Notes under the pieces: generated by a model
What the model saw: only the letters and a program-made list of their open reading frames with translations
What the model was told of the DNA's origin: nothing
The model's database searches: none
DNA from: an uncultured Parvibacter sp.
GTDB taxonomy: Bacteria > Actinomycetota > Coriobacteriia > Coriobacteriales > Eggerthellaceae
NCBI GenBank assembly: GCA_910587945.1
Contig: CAJUNI010000034.1
Coordinates: 1 to 22,066 of the forward strand
DNA: 22,066 nucleotides
Direction of reading: 5' to 3'
Translations under genes and position numbers: made by a program
In this document: piece after piece, positions 1-6,951 of the stretch
How positions within the stretch are numbered: the stretch's first letter is position 1
Layout: the number at the start of each line of letters is the position of its first letter

Positions 1-1
1 G

Positions 2-994
2 ATTGGGGCTGGGTCTTGGGGAACGGCGCTCGCTCAAGTTCTTGCTGGTAATGGTCATCAGGTGGTGTTGTGGGCGCGAAAAAATGAAGTAGCGCGGGCT
101 ATTAACGAGCGTCACGAGAATCCCCGTTATCTGTCTACGGTTGTCCTTCACTCCAATATCAGTGCTACTGATAGCATGAAAGAGGCGCTGCAAGGCGCCC
201 AGGCGGCTCTCGTAGTAACCCCCTCAGCGCATCTTCGCGAAGTGGCCGATCAGATGGCTTGTTACTGCGACGAGGACCTTCCCATTGCCATTTGTTCTAA
301 GGGCGTGGAAGCCAAAACGGGGATGCTTCCCATTCAGGTTATGGCGTCCGTGATGGGAGGGGAGGAGCGCTTTGCCTGTCTGGCGGGACCAAATCATGCA
401 GAAGAAGTGATTGAGGGTCAGCCCTCTGCTACGGTGATTGCCTCTCATCATGAAGCTACGGCACAAACGCTTCAGGAGCTTATTGCCACGCGCACGTTCC
501 GTACCTATGTTTCCAACGATCCCATCGGGGTTGAGCTTTGCGCTGCGTTCAAGAATGTCATTGCCATTGCTGTTGGTGTGAGTTATGGCGCTGGCTTTGG
601 AGACAACACGGCAGCACTCTTGATTACTCGTGGACTCGCTGAAATGAGCCGTATGGTGGTGGCCTGTGGGGGAGAGGCACTCACCTGCATGGGGCTTGCG
701 GGTGTGGGTGATATGGTGGTTACCTGCATGTCTCGCCATTCCCGTAACCGTCGCTTTGGGGAAGATTATGTGGCTCACGGCCGCACCCTGGCCGATTTCG
801 AGCGCGAGAATCACATGGTGGTAGAAGGAGCTATTGCCTGTAAAACCCTGCAAACGCTCTCGGAATCCCATGGGGTTGAATTGCCTCTAACGGATACGGT
901 GCGAGCGGTGGTTTGGGATGGCGCTGATTTCCGTAAGGCTGCGGCGGCATTGATTGAACGCCCGCTTAAGACAGAGTTTTACGGACTGTCCTAA
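2..994 (+). CDS. gpsA: NAD(P)H-dependent glycerol-3-phosphate dehydrogenase, 5' partial
   Basis: Reduces dihydroxyacetone phosphate to sn-glycerol-3-phosphate in the cytoplasm, supplying the backbone for phospholipids. The frame is open from position 2 and begins IGAGSWGTA, the Rossmann dinucleotide-binding loop that normally sits within the first ten residues, so only a few N-terminal codons are missing. The visible part is 330 residues, close to the family's full length. Further signatures are LAGPNHAEEV, the FKNVIAIAVG segment carrying the catalytic lysine (codon 551-553), GDNTAALLITRG and GLAGVGDMVVTC with the following SRHSRNRRFG substrate-binding stretch. The gene ends at a TAA followed by a small hairpin. 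Identification is secure; the true start lies outside the window. Upstream neighbours cannot be seen. Confidence 0.96.
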   Translation: MGAGSWGTALAQVLAGNGHQVVLWARKNEVARAINERHENPRYLSTVVLHSNISATDSMKEALQGAQAALVVTPSAHLREVADQMACYCDEDLPIAICSKGVEAKTGMLPIQVMASVMGGEERFACLAGPNHAEEVIEGQPSATVIASHHEATAQTLQELIATRTFRTYVSNDPIGVELCAAFKNVIAIAVGVSYGAGFGDNTAALLITRGLAEMSRMVVACGGEALTCMGLAGVGDMVVTCMSRHSRNRRFGEDYVAHGRTLADFERENHMVVEGAIACKTLQTLSESHGVELPLTDTVRAVVWDGADFRKAAAALIERPLKTEFYGLS

Positions 995-1028
995 GCAGTT
1001 TCGGTTGCTTCAGAACCCCTAATATTTC

Positions 1029-1047
1029 AAAGCTATGACAGCTTTTT
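1029..1047 (+). terminator. weak hairpin plus T-run after gpsA
   Basis: AAAGCT (1029-1034) and AGCTTT (1040-1045) form a 6-bp stem with a 5-nt loop, and a five-T run occupies 1043-1047. A second perfect 7-bp hairpin, TTTCACG/CGTGAAA (1045-1051 and 1056-1062), follows immediately and shares three bases with the first, so the two compete. The first stem is AT-rich and short, so termination is probably partial; transcription from gpsA might continue into the structured region downstream. Confidence 0.4.
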
Positions 1048-1099
1048 CACGGGCGCGTGAAATAATGGCGCTTTGTCTTTTAGTGCGCAAAAACCCGGG

Positions 1100-1346
1100 A
1101 TAGACTGCAATCAGTTCGAACGAGGGAGTTTCACTAATCAGCCAAAAGCGTAACTCGGGGTTAGTGGATCAGCTTCGTGAGAGCTGCCTTGAAAACTGGA
1201 GACGCGTTGGATCACTCTCTTGCGTGAACCCCTCCTCTCTCTCCTTCCTTCGCGTCTCATATAGCATGCGCACGTCTCTCACCCCTCCTTCTCCTCCGTG
1301 CGCAGTGGACGCCTCTCCCAGTTCCCCTGCTGGGAGAGGCTTTTTT
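1100..1346 (+). ncRNA. candidate small RNA or structured 3' UTR with CU-rich loops
   Basis: This stretch between gpsA and the alkyltransferase-like gene has no credible protein gene but is dense in exact inverted repeats. CACTAA (1132-1137) matches TTAGTG (1161-1166). GAGTT (1126-1130) matches AACTC (1152-1156), which gives a pseudoknot-compatible order. CAGCT (1170-1174) pairs AGCTG (1182-1186). GAGACGCG (1199-1206) pairs CGCGTCTC (1251-1258). TGCGCACG (1267-1274) pairs CGTGCGCA (1297-1304). The last two stems enclose pyrimidine tracts that each contain ACCCCTCCT (1228-1236 and 1281-1289), whose CCTCC core is complementary to a Shine-Dalgarno sequence. The strong terminator at 1311-1346 closes the unit. 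A -10-like TAGACT lies at 1101-1106 without a convincing -35, so the 5' end is a guess; it may instead be the 3' UTR of gpsA. I do not recognise a known RNA family. Confidence 0.5.
1311..1346 (+). terminator. strong Rho-independent terminator
   Basis: A perfect 11-bp GC-rich stem (1311-1321 with 1330-1340) has an 8-nt loop, TTCCCCTG, and is followed by six T at 1341-1346. There is no matching T-run on the minus strand, so it acts rightward only. It lies about 320 bases after the gpsA stop, which supports a separate transcript or a long structured gpsA 3' UTR. Confidence 0.92.
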
Positions 1347-1458
1347 CTGTCTGGGGGTAATTTGTGACGCCATTACATGTGAGGCAGGAGCAGACTGCTG
1401 GCTGTCTGGATTCAAGGGCTGTATTCGGGCCACGCGAGCCCAGAGACCTCTACCCGCT

Positions 1459-1938
1459 TTAGTCTTTTGCCAAAGTTCGTTGTTCAAGAAGAAGGCAGCT
1501 ATGAAGGAGTCGGGCATTCTTATCGGTTCCTAAGGGGTATCCTGCGGCCCCAATGACCCGGTGAGTGGGAATGAGAATGGGCAGAGGATTGGCGCGCAGG
1601 GCTGCTCCTACCAATCGATAGGACTGAGGAGCCCCGATGGCTTGGGCAATAGCTCGCGGTGTTTCGGTGTGACCATAGGCAATGGTGCGCACCGCCTGCC
1701 AAACTTGTTTTTGAAAATCCGTTCCCTGAATATCAAGGGGCACGGTGAAGCGCCGTCGTTTGCCTGCTAAGTACTCCAGGATTTCCGTGGCGCACAGGGT
1801 GGTGAGGTGAGTGGCCTGATGCACTCCATCACAGCGAACCGCTCCCAGGTGTACCTCAGTAATACCTGAGGTCGAGGCGCCTAAGGTGAGCGCCCCATAG
1901 GCGGTCGGGTAGGCGTAATAAGTGCGGGAGCTTTTCAT
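1459..1938 (-). CDS. alkyltransferase-like protein, MGMT/Ogt family, catalytic Cys replaced by Thr
   Basis: 159 residues on the minus strand. It has the fold signatures of methylated-DNA-protein cysteine methyltransferase: the FQKQVWQAVRTIAYG helix (about 75-89), TPRAIAQAIG (93-102), the Arg-finger helix SYRLVGAALRANPLPILIP (Arg108, Asn117), and the active-site box HRVIG. The invariant PCHRV box reads PTHRV here: codon ACT encodes Thr125 where the alkyl-accepting cysteine should be. Suicide alkyl transfer by the normal mechanism is therefore unlikely. Alkyltransferase-like (ATL) proteins, which usually carry Trp or Ala there, bind O6-alkylguanine and hand it to nucleotide excision repair; an ATL-type role is the natural inference. 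It could also be a decaying gene, but the frame is intact and the rest of the core is kept. The start ATG (1936-1938) has AAGG nine bases upstream. It stands alone, convergent with gpsA and divergent from rpe. Confidence 0.85.
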   Translation of the reverse strand: MKSSRTYYAYPTAYGALTLGASTSGITEVHLGAVRCDGVHQATHLTTLCATEILEYLAGKRRRFTVPLDIQGTDFQKQVWQAVRTIAYGHTETPRAIAQAIGAPQSYRLVGAALRANPLPILIPTHRVIGAAGYPLGTDKNARLLHSCLLLEQRTLAKD

Positions 1939-2036
1939 AGTGGTAAACCTTCAGGCAATGGCGGGAGCACTAACGGTCATTATCCCAGTTGTTAACCAGA
2001 AAAGAACTCGCGGGTAGTCCAATGGGAAAAGTTCAT

Positions 2037-2042
2037 TAGAAT
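2037..2042 (+). promoter_or_regulatory. -10-like element upstream of rpe
   Basis: TAGAAT (one mismatch to TATAAT) sits about 75 bases before the rpe start in the divergent gap with the alkyltransferase-like gene. The -35 region (around 2015-2020, TAGTCC) is poor. Other weak -10-like hexamers exist between 2070 and 2092, so the exact start site is unresolved. Confidence 0.35.
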
Positions 2043-2118
2043 GACGTAGGAGCGTTGCAATTCTTTTTACGTGGATACGATGATCCTATGCTTAGAAGCA
2101 TGCCCTAAGGAGGCCTTC

Positions 2119-2823
2119 ATGTTTCAACCGGTAGCTATTGCGCCATCAATCTTGTCGGCAAATTTCATGGATCTCAATCATGACATCAAACTCATTGAAG
2201 ATGCCGGTGCTGGTTGGGTTCACGTCGATGTGATGGATGGCCACTTCGTTCCCAATTTAACCATGGGCGTTCCTCTGGTGAAACAGCTGGCGAAATCCAC
2301 TACGCTTCCGCTCGATGTCCATCTCATGATTGCCAATCCGCTTGAGCAGTTACCCTGGTTTATTGAGGCAGGAGCTCATTCACTTACGGTTCATGCCGAA
2401 GCACTGGGAGTATCGGAGCTCGTCGAGGCAGTTGCTCTTATCCATGATGCGGGTTGTGCGGCCGGTGTCTCTATTAAACCTCACACGCCGGTAGAGGCCC
2501 TGCTTCCAGTTATCAAGGATGTGGACATGGTGCTTATCATGTCGGTGGAACCCGGGTTTTCAGGCCAGGGATATATCCAGGGGAGCGAAGAGAAGGTGGC
2601 CCAGGTAGTGGATCTTTGTCGCAGTATGGGGGTCGCGCCGCTCATTGAGGTAGATGGAGGCATCGGCGTTACTACGGCACCGCTCGTAGCTGCTCAAGGA
2701 GCCGATGTTTTAGTTTGCGGTAATGCGGTTTATGCGGCTGAAGATCCCGCGCGGGCGTTACAAGAAGTACAACAAGCAGCCGAGGCGGCTCGTGAAGTGG
2801 CCCTGGCGCAACAGGAGGCCTAA
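2119..2823 (+). CDS. rpe: ribulose-phosphate 3-epimerase
   Basis: Interconverts ribulose-5-phosphate and xylulose-5-phosphate in the pentose phosphate pathway; cytoplasmic TIM barrel with a bound divalent metal. 234 residues from the chosen start, the family's usual length. Visible signatures are IAPSILSANF near the N terminus with the catalytic-base region, the metal ligands in VHVDVMDGHFVPN (His35, Asp37), DVHLM (His68), the phosphate-loop region MSVEPGFSGQ (141-150) and EVDGGI (Asp179). An in-frame ATG at 2071 is open, but the ATG at 2119 is preferred because AAGGAGG (2107-2113) lies five bases ahead and the conserved protein begins there. The C terminus carries an Ala/Glu-rich helical tail. 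First gene of a compact three-gene unit; the next gene starts two bases after its stop. Confidence 0.96.
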   Translation: MFQPVAIAPSILSANFMDLNHDIKLIEDAGAGWVHVDVMDGHFVPNLTMGVPLVKQLAKSTTLPLDVHLMIANPLEQLPWFIEAGAHSLTVHAEALGVSELVEAVALIHDAGCAAGVSIKPHTPVEALLPVIKDVDMVLIMSVEPGFSGQGYIQGSEEKVAQVVDLCRSMGVAPLIEVDGGIGVTTAPLVAAQGADVLVCGNAVYAAEDPARALQEVQQAAEAAREVALAQQEA

Positions 2824-2825
2824 GG

Positions 2826-4040
2826 GTGCAAAACGAAGATCAACGTCCCTATACCTATTTAGACTATGCCGCTACCGCTCCGTTGGGGCCCGAGGCGGCA
2901 GATGCCATGGCTCCCTATCTGGTGCCCGGCCCAGAAAACTTGCTCGTCGGAGGAAACCCGAACTCCCTTCATAGTTGCGGGCGTGACGCATTTAAAGCCA
3001 TGGAGCAAGCACGACGGACTTTCGCGACGGCTATTGGTGCGCGGCGCCCCCAGGAAGTCATTTTTACTTCGGGTGCTACTGAGGCGGATAATGATGCGCT
3101 GCTCGGTATTGCCGAGGGCGCCCGTCAGCATTTGATTCGTCATGGGGCGGCTCCTGAAAAGCCGCGGGTTATTGTGAGCGCCATCGAACACGATGCAGTT
3201 CTTGCTCCGGCTAAACGATTGGAGGCCTTGGGGTTTGCGGTCACGCGGTTGCGCCCGAATGCTCAAGGTTTTATTACGGAAGAGGCACTCGCTCAAGCCT
3301 TGGGTCCGGATGTCATCTTAGTCTCGGTGCAGTTAGCCAATTCTGAAGTAGGGAGCATTCAGCCCATTGCGGCACTGGCAAAACTTACCCATGAAGCAGG
3401 AGCTCTCTTTCATACCGATGCTGTTCAGGCGTTGGGCAAGATTGAGTTGTCGGTGTCAGAACTAGATGTGGATGCCGCTTCATTCTCGGCTCACAAGGTG
3501 GGTGGTCCCACAGGTATTGGTGCACTCTACTTGCGTTTGCGTACTCCCTTCGAACCTCAAATGCTCGGGGGTGGTCAAGAGGAAGGTCAGCGCTCGGGGA
3601 CGCAAAATGTTTGCGGTATGGCAGGCTTTGCGGCAGCAGCCACTCAGGCAGCCGACCACGCCACCGAGGAGCGGGTGCGTCTTACAGCACTTCGGGATCA
3701 ACTCTATGAACAACTGCAAGCCTTACCCGGTGTTCGTGCCACGGTGAATGTGGCGCCTAAAGATGAACGCTATTTGCCTAATATCGTTCACGTTTTGGTG
3801 GATAACCTGGAAAGCCAAACACTCATACTGCGTCTTGATTCCTTGGGCTATGGGGTCTCGGGAGGCTCGGCCTGCTCATCCCATTCCCTGGAACCGAGTC
3901 ACGTGCTGCGTTCCATGGGGGTATCCTCCGATGATGCTCAAGGGGCGCTGCGGGTTTCTATGGGGCGCTTTACCACGGAAGAAGATATTGCGGGCTTTAT
4001 GGACGCTATGAAACAGGCCCTTGCCTGGGAGGCACGCTAA
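2826..4040 (+). CDS. cysteine desulfurase, NifS/IscS-like
   Basis: PLP enzyme that removes sulfur from L-cysteine as a persulfide for Fe-S clusters or tRNA thiolation. 404 residues, class V aminotransferase fold. Seen in the sequence: YLDYAATAPL (11-20), the cofactor-contacting AIEHDAVL (His122), FHTDAVQALGK (195-205), the PLP lysine in SAHKVGGPTGIG (Lys224), RSGTQNV (256-262) and the persulfide-carrying loop SGGSACSSHSLEPS with Cys350. The start is GTG at 2826, with AGGAGG (2813-2818) inside the end of rpe seven bases ahead, so it is probably translationally coupled. No IscU/NifU scaffold gene or thiolase-type partner is adjacent, so the sulfur acceptor cannot be inferred here. IscS, NifS or a tRNA-thiolation desulfurase remain open. 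Confidence 0.94.
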   Translation: MQNEDQRPYTYLDYAATAPLGPEAADAMAPYLVPGPENLLVGGNPNSLHSCGRDAFKAMEQARRTFATAIGARRPQEVIFTSGATEADNDALLGIAEGARQHLIRHGAAPEKPRVIVSAIEHDAVLAPAKRLEALGFAVTRLRPNAQGFITEEALAQALGPDVILVSVQLANSEVGSIQPIAALAKLTHEAGALFHTDAVQALGKIELSVSELDVDAASFSAHKVGGPTGIGALYLRLRTPFEPQMLGGGQEEGQRSGTQNVCGMAGFAAAATQAADHATEERVRLTALRDQLYEQLQALPGVRATVNVAPKDERYLPNIVHVLVDNLESQTLILRLDSLGYGVSGGSACSSHSLEPSHVLRSMGVSSDDAQGALRVSMGRFTTEEDIAGFMDAMKQALAWEAR

Positions 4041-4855
4041 TGGAGCGGATTAGTACTCACTGTCATAGCCATTGGTGTGGCCATGGGGAAGGTGAGGTCT
4101 TAGACTACGCCTCCCTGGCGGCAGAGCGCGGGCTCACCACGCTGGCATTTACGGAACACTTCCCGTTGTCGAGCGCTTTTGACCCCGAGGGCTACCTGTC
4201 AGTGCCTGCGGCATCGATGGCAAGCTACCGGGAAGATGTAGAACGAGCACGGGCGGCCTACCCGGATTTGGAAATCATTCTCGGTATTGAGCTGGATTAT
4301 CTGGATGCTTTGGAGGACCGCGTATTCACTCCCGCCGACTTTGCTCCCTATGAGTTGGTTTTGGGGTCGGTACATTTTGTAGATGGCTGGGCCTTTGACG
4401 ATCCTGCGCAACGCGACGCCTGGGAAGAGCCGGGCGCTCCTGATCGGATTTGGCGACGGTATTTTGAACTCTGGTGTGACCTTGCTCAGGATAAAAGTCT
4501 TCCCATTGATGTGTTGAGCCATCCTGATTTGGCAAAAAAGTTTGGCTACTATCCAGCCTATGATCTGCGTCCGCTCTATAAAGCGGCTGCCGAGGCGGTG
4601 GCCTCAGCTGGACGGATGGTGGAGGTAAATACCTCGGGCTCCTATTACCGCTGCGCCGAGATGTTCCCAGCGCCAGCGCTCTTGGAAGAGTTTTGCCGCG
4701 CAGGGGTTCCATGTACGGTGGGTACCGATGCTCATTGTCCTGCCAATGTGGATCGGGATATTGAAAAAGGCTATGACCTTATGCGCCAAGCGGGTTACAG
4801 GGTAGTGACAGTTCCTACGGCTTCTGGCGACCGCCGCGAGATTCCCTTGTTCTAG
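4040..4855 (+). CDS. PHP-domain phosphatase, histidinol-phosphatase-like
   Basis: 271 residues. A PHP-superfamily metal-dependent phosphoesterase closest by motif pattern to the HisK type of histidinol-phosphatase. The metal-ligand pattern is complete: HCHSH (His7, His9), His15, TEH (His40), GIELDY (Glu84), LGSVHFVDG (His112), DVLSHPDL (His161) and GTDAHCP (Asp230, His232). The ATG overlaps the preceding TAA by one base (TAATG), a coupled-translation junction, so it is co-expressed with the desulfurase. No other histidine-biosynthesis genes are nearby, so the physiological substrate may differ from L-histidinol phosphate. Confident about family, less so about substrate. Confidence 0.85.
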   Translation: MERISTHCHSHWCGHGEGEVLDYASLAAERGLTTLAFTEHFPLSSAFDPEGYLSVPAASMASYREDVERARAAYPDLEIILGIELDYLDALEDRVFTPADFAPYELVLGSVHFVDGWAFDDPAQRDAWEEPGAPDRIWRRYFELWCDLAQDKSLPIDVLSHPDLAKKFGYYPAYDLRPLYKAAAEAVASAGRMVEVNTSGSYYRCAEMFPAPALLEEFCRAGVPCTVGTDAHCPANVDRDIEKGYDLMRQAGYRVVTVPTASGDRREIPLF

Positions 4856-4976
4856 GGGGTCAACTGGTTCTAAGCTAATGGGTTAAGTATCCACCTTCTT
4901 TGAGGAATGGTGGGCTACGATGGATGCTGGGGTTCCCAGGTTCCAGATTTAGCCCTAATAGAAAGAGGCGTTAATT

Positions 4977-5894
4977 ATGGGTCTTTTCAAAAAGAATAGT
5001 TCATCAGAAACTGCGCCAAACACAGAAGCCATCGCTAAGCGCGGCGGTTCTTCTCTGGCCCGGCAAGAGTTCTCGCAGACTATCGGCGGATTGGAAAAAG
5101 CACTCTGTAAGGAGTTTCCTCCCGAAGATGCTGAAAGCTGGGATCGGACGGGACTATTGGTCGGGGAGCCAGCCCTTCCTGTCACCAAAGTAGCAGTGTG
5201 CTTGGATCCTACGGTGGATGCCGTAAAGGAGGCAGCTGCCGCGGGAGCTAATGTACTGGTCACCCATCATCCTGCATTTTTGGAAGCACCTGATTCGTTT
5301 GGCCCGGGCGCATCAGTGGCAGAAAATCCTGGAGCACTAGTTTGGGCAGCGATTACCCAAAAAGTAGCGCTTATGGATTTCCATACCGCATTAGATGTAA
5401 GTGCAAAAGCAGCTCGCGCCCTTCCGGGGATGCTCAATCTTGATTTTAAAGGCAGCTTCCTTGAGCCACTGCCTACCACGCGCAAAAAGGGTTACGGGCA
5501 AATCTGTACCGTAAAAGCCCAGGACGATCCGATGGATCTGGCTCACCTCGCAGCCCGATGCACCGCTGTCTTCGGTCGCGCCCCGCGGGTTTGGGGAGCA
5601 ATGGATACCCGTATTACCAATGTGGCCACTGCTTTGGGTTCTGCGGCGGGGTTAGGTAAACTGGCCCTTGAGCAGTCCATGGATTGCTTGATTTGCGGCG
5701 AGATTAAATATCATGATGCCTTGGCCTGCGCTCAAGCGGGACTGAATATCATTGAGTTGGGCCATGACGTGTCTGAGTTGCCGCTGGTGGCCGTATTAGC
5801 GGATGCGCTGCTTCGTTCGGGCGTTCCTGAAGATCGTCTGATCCTTATCGATCAGGCTTCGAATTGGGCTTATCCCGAAGCTATTCGTATGTAG
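4977..5894 (+). CDS. Nif3-like dinuclear metal centre protein
   Basis: 305 residues of the Nif3/YqfO/YbgI family, cytoplasmic toroidal hexamers with a two-metal site. The GTP cyclohydrolase I type 2 name often attached to it is poorly supported, and the biological role is unsettled. Metal-ligand motifs are present: VTHHPAFL (His97, His98), DFHTALD (His136, Asp140) and ELGHDVSE (His263, Glu267), plus SWDRTGLLVG near the N terminus. It has an extra N-terminal stretch of about 35 residues, rich in Ser/Ala/Lys and likely disordered, before the conserved domain. The start ATG has AGAGG eight bases ahead. It is separated from the upstream operon by 121 bases that hold small hairpins (CTGGG/CCCAG at 4927-4939) and a -10-like TACGAT (4916-4921). 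In many bacteria this gene sits next to a zinc-ribbon coiled-coil gene, as it does here. Confidence 0.9.
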   Translation: MGLFKKNSSSETAPNTEAIAKRGGSSLARQEFSQTIGGLEKALCKEFPPEDAESWDRTGLLVGEPALPVTKVAVCLDPTVDAVKEAAAAGANVLVTHHPAFLEAPDSFGPGASVAENPGALVWAAITQKVALMDFHTALDVSAKAARALPGMLNLDFKGSFLEPLPTTRKKGYGQICTVKAQDDPMDLAHLAARCTAVFGRAPRVWGAMDTRITNVATALGSAAGLGKLALEQSMDCLICGEIKYHDALACAQAGLNIIELGHDVSELPLVAVLADALLRSGVPEDRLILIDQASNWAYPEAIRM

Positions 5895-5962
5895 TCAGGG
5901 AAAACAAGAGCGCTATTACGGGCTCGGTTGATGTTTCTAAGCTGTGAATTCCCAAAAAATGA

Positions 5963-5974
5963 ACGAGCGCTCGT
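5963..5974. repeat. perfect 12-bp palindrome ACGAGCGCTCGT
   Basis: A self-complementary 12-mer between the Nif3-like gene and the zinc-ribbon gene, 26 bases before the start-codon hairpin. It could be a regulator's operator or an RNA hairpin nucleus. There is no loop and no T-run, so it does not look like a terminator. Confidence 0.6.
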
Positions 5975-5999
5975 CTTGAAATGCCTGAGGTCGGATTAT

Positions 6000-6034
6000 C
6001 ATGGAACCATCCCAAAAGGAAGGATGGTTCCATG
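6000..6034 (+). promoter_or_regulatory. perfect inverted repeat covering the start codon of the zinc-ribbon gene
   Basis: CATGGAACCATCC (6000-6012) and GGATGGTTCCATG (6022-6034) are exact reverse complements over 13 bases, separated by a 9-nt loop, CAAAAGGAA. The chosen start codon ATG (6032-6034) closes the base of the stem, while the AAGGA part of the ribosome binding site sits in and beside the loop. In RNA the start codon would be paired and the Shine-Dalgarno exposed. Read as DNA it could equally be a dyad operator. Confidence 0.75.
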
Positions 6035-6751
6035 CAGGCTCAAACCGATGATTTGACCACTCTCTTGGAAATCCAGCAGATTGATCTTGATATTTTGCGC
6101 GAGCGTAAAACCCTTGAAGAGCTTCCTCAGCGCGAAATCATTATGGAGTGTCGACAGAAGCGCGAAACCATTGCAGCAAAACAGGGGCAGGTTTCCGCAC
6201 TGAAAAAAGACACCATGCGCAAGTTGACGCGTATTACCGATGAAGATGCGTCGTTGGCTAAGAAGGAACAAGGGGTTCAAGCTGCCATTGAAGCAGCCCA
6301 TGGCGACTTTCGTCATGCCGAAGCCCGGACCAAAGAGCTTGCGGGCATTGCGAAGCGTCGTGCCACGCTTGCCGAAGAACATGATCGCATTGCGGGAGAG
6401 CTCGACAAAATCAAAGCCCTGGAAGCTCAGGTCCAGCAAATTCTTGACGATGTAGACGCTCGGGAAGAGCAGGCGACGGCTACGTTTAAGGAGCAGGGCG
6501 GCCGTTGCAAGATGCGCATAGCAGAATGGGAACGGCAGCGTCAGTCCTTAGGGGCCACCGTTGATCCTGCTGTGTTTGAAATCTATGAGAAAACAGCTTC
6601 CCGAACAGGCGGCGTGGCTATCGGGCGCTTGGATGATTCCCGTTGTGGCATTTGCCGCTCAAGTATTTCCGGTGGACGCCTTATCGACCTCAAGGCCCAA
6701 GCCCCCTTAGGAATTTGCCCTTCCTGTCAGCGTTTGCTGATCATCGAGTAG
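6032..6751 (+). CDS. coiled-coil protein with C-terminal C4 zinc ribbon (DUF164/CT398-like)
   Basis: 239 residues. Residues about 8-175 are heptad-rich, charged and Ala/Glu/Lys/Arg-biased with no glycine-rich fold, consistent with a long antiparallel coiled coil. The C terminus has CGIC (Cys205, Cys208) and CPSC (Cys229, Cys232), a zinc ribbon. This layout matches the family of Chlamydia CT398 and Helicobacter HP0958; its role in actinobacteria is not established, and nucleic acid or sigma-factor binding has been suggested for family members. The frame is open from an ATG at 5981, but the ATG at 6032 is preferred: a GGAAGGA run (6018-6024) is seven bases ahead and the conserved sequence starts there. 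A strong terminator follows the stop. Expression may be controlled by the hairpin that contains the start codon. Confidence 0.85.
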   Translation: MQAQTDDLTTLLEIQQIDLDILRERKTLEELPQREIIMECRQKRETIAAKQGQVSALKKDTMRKLTRITDEDASLAKKEQGVQAAIEAAHGDFRHAEARTKELAGIAKRRATLAEEHDRIAGELDKIKALEAQVQQILDDVDAREEQATATFKEQGGRCKMRIAEWERQRQSLGATVDPAVFEIYEKTASRTGGVAIGRLDDSRCGICRSSISGGRLIDLKAQAPLGICPSCQRLLIIE

Positions 6752-6777
6752 AAATCCTTACAGTTAAAAGCCAAATG

Positions 6778-6816
6778 AGCGGGTAGTGTAGACGCGGTCT
6801 CGCTACCCGCTTTTTT
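6778..6816 (+). terminator. Rho-independent terminator after the zinc-ribbon gene
   Basis: AGCGGGTAG (6778-6786) pairs CTACCCGCT (6803-6811), with an inner AGAC/GTCT stem (6790-6793 and 6797-6800) in the loop and six T at 6811-6816. It ends the rightward Nif3-like/zinc-ribbon unit before the convergent rpmB gene. Confidence 0.93.
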
Positions 6817-6898
6817 GTGGAGTGCTTCTAGGCTCTGGACCCGGGATCAGTAAGGACGGTCGGCTGGGTGATCAGCAACAAGGATTGAAGCCAAACGC

Positions 6899-6924
6899 AA
6901 AAAACCCGCCAGAGGCGGGCTTTT
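6899..6924 (-). terminator. terminator of rpmB
   Basis: CCCGCC (6905-6910) and GGCGGG (6914-6919) form a 6-bp GC stem with a 3-nt loop. Six A at 6899-6904 give a six-U tail on the minus strand, which suits leftward transcription from rpmB. Four T at 6921-6924 allow some rightward activity too. Confidence 0.88.
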
Positions 6925-6951
6925 GATAATCTTTGATAAAGCGGTTAGCCG

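Noticed and set aside
224..871. Long open frame antisense to gpsA (215 codons)
   Set aside because: It lies fully inside a well-supported gene, shows no family signature, and is explained by the codon bias of gpsA.
1101..1130. T-loop-like TTCGAAC suggesting a tRNA after gpsA
   Set aside because: The flanking five bases on each side do not pair and no acceptor stem can be formed.
1164..1367. A 67-codon open frame within the hairpin-rich region
   Set aside because: Its composition reflects the CU-rich loops (Ser/Pro/Leu runs), it has no ribosome binding site, and it runs through the terminator stem.
4891..4913. CCACC/GGTGG hairpin as terminator of the rpe-desulfurase-PHP operon
   Set aside because: The stem has a bulge and is followed by GCTACGATGG rather than a T-run.
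6817..6898. Possible RNase P RNA or riboswitch in the gap before rpmB
   Set aside because: The space is under 90 bases between two terminators and lacks any conserved RNase P core sequence; only a 5-bp GATCA/TGATC repeat is present.
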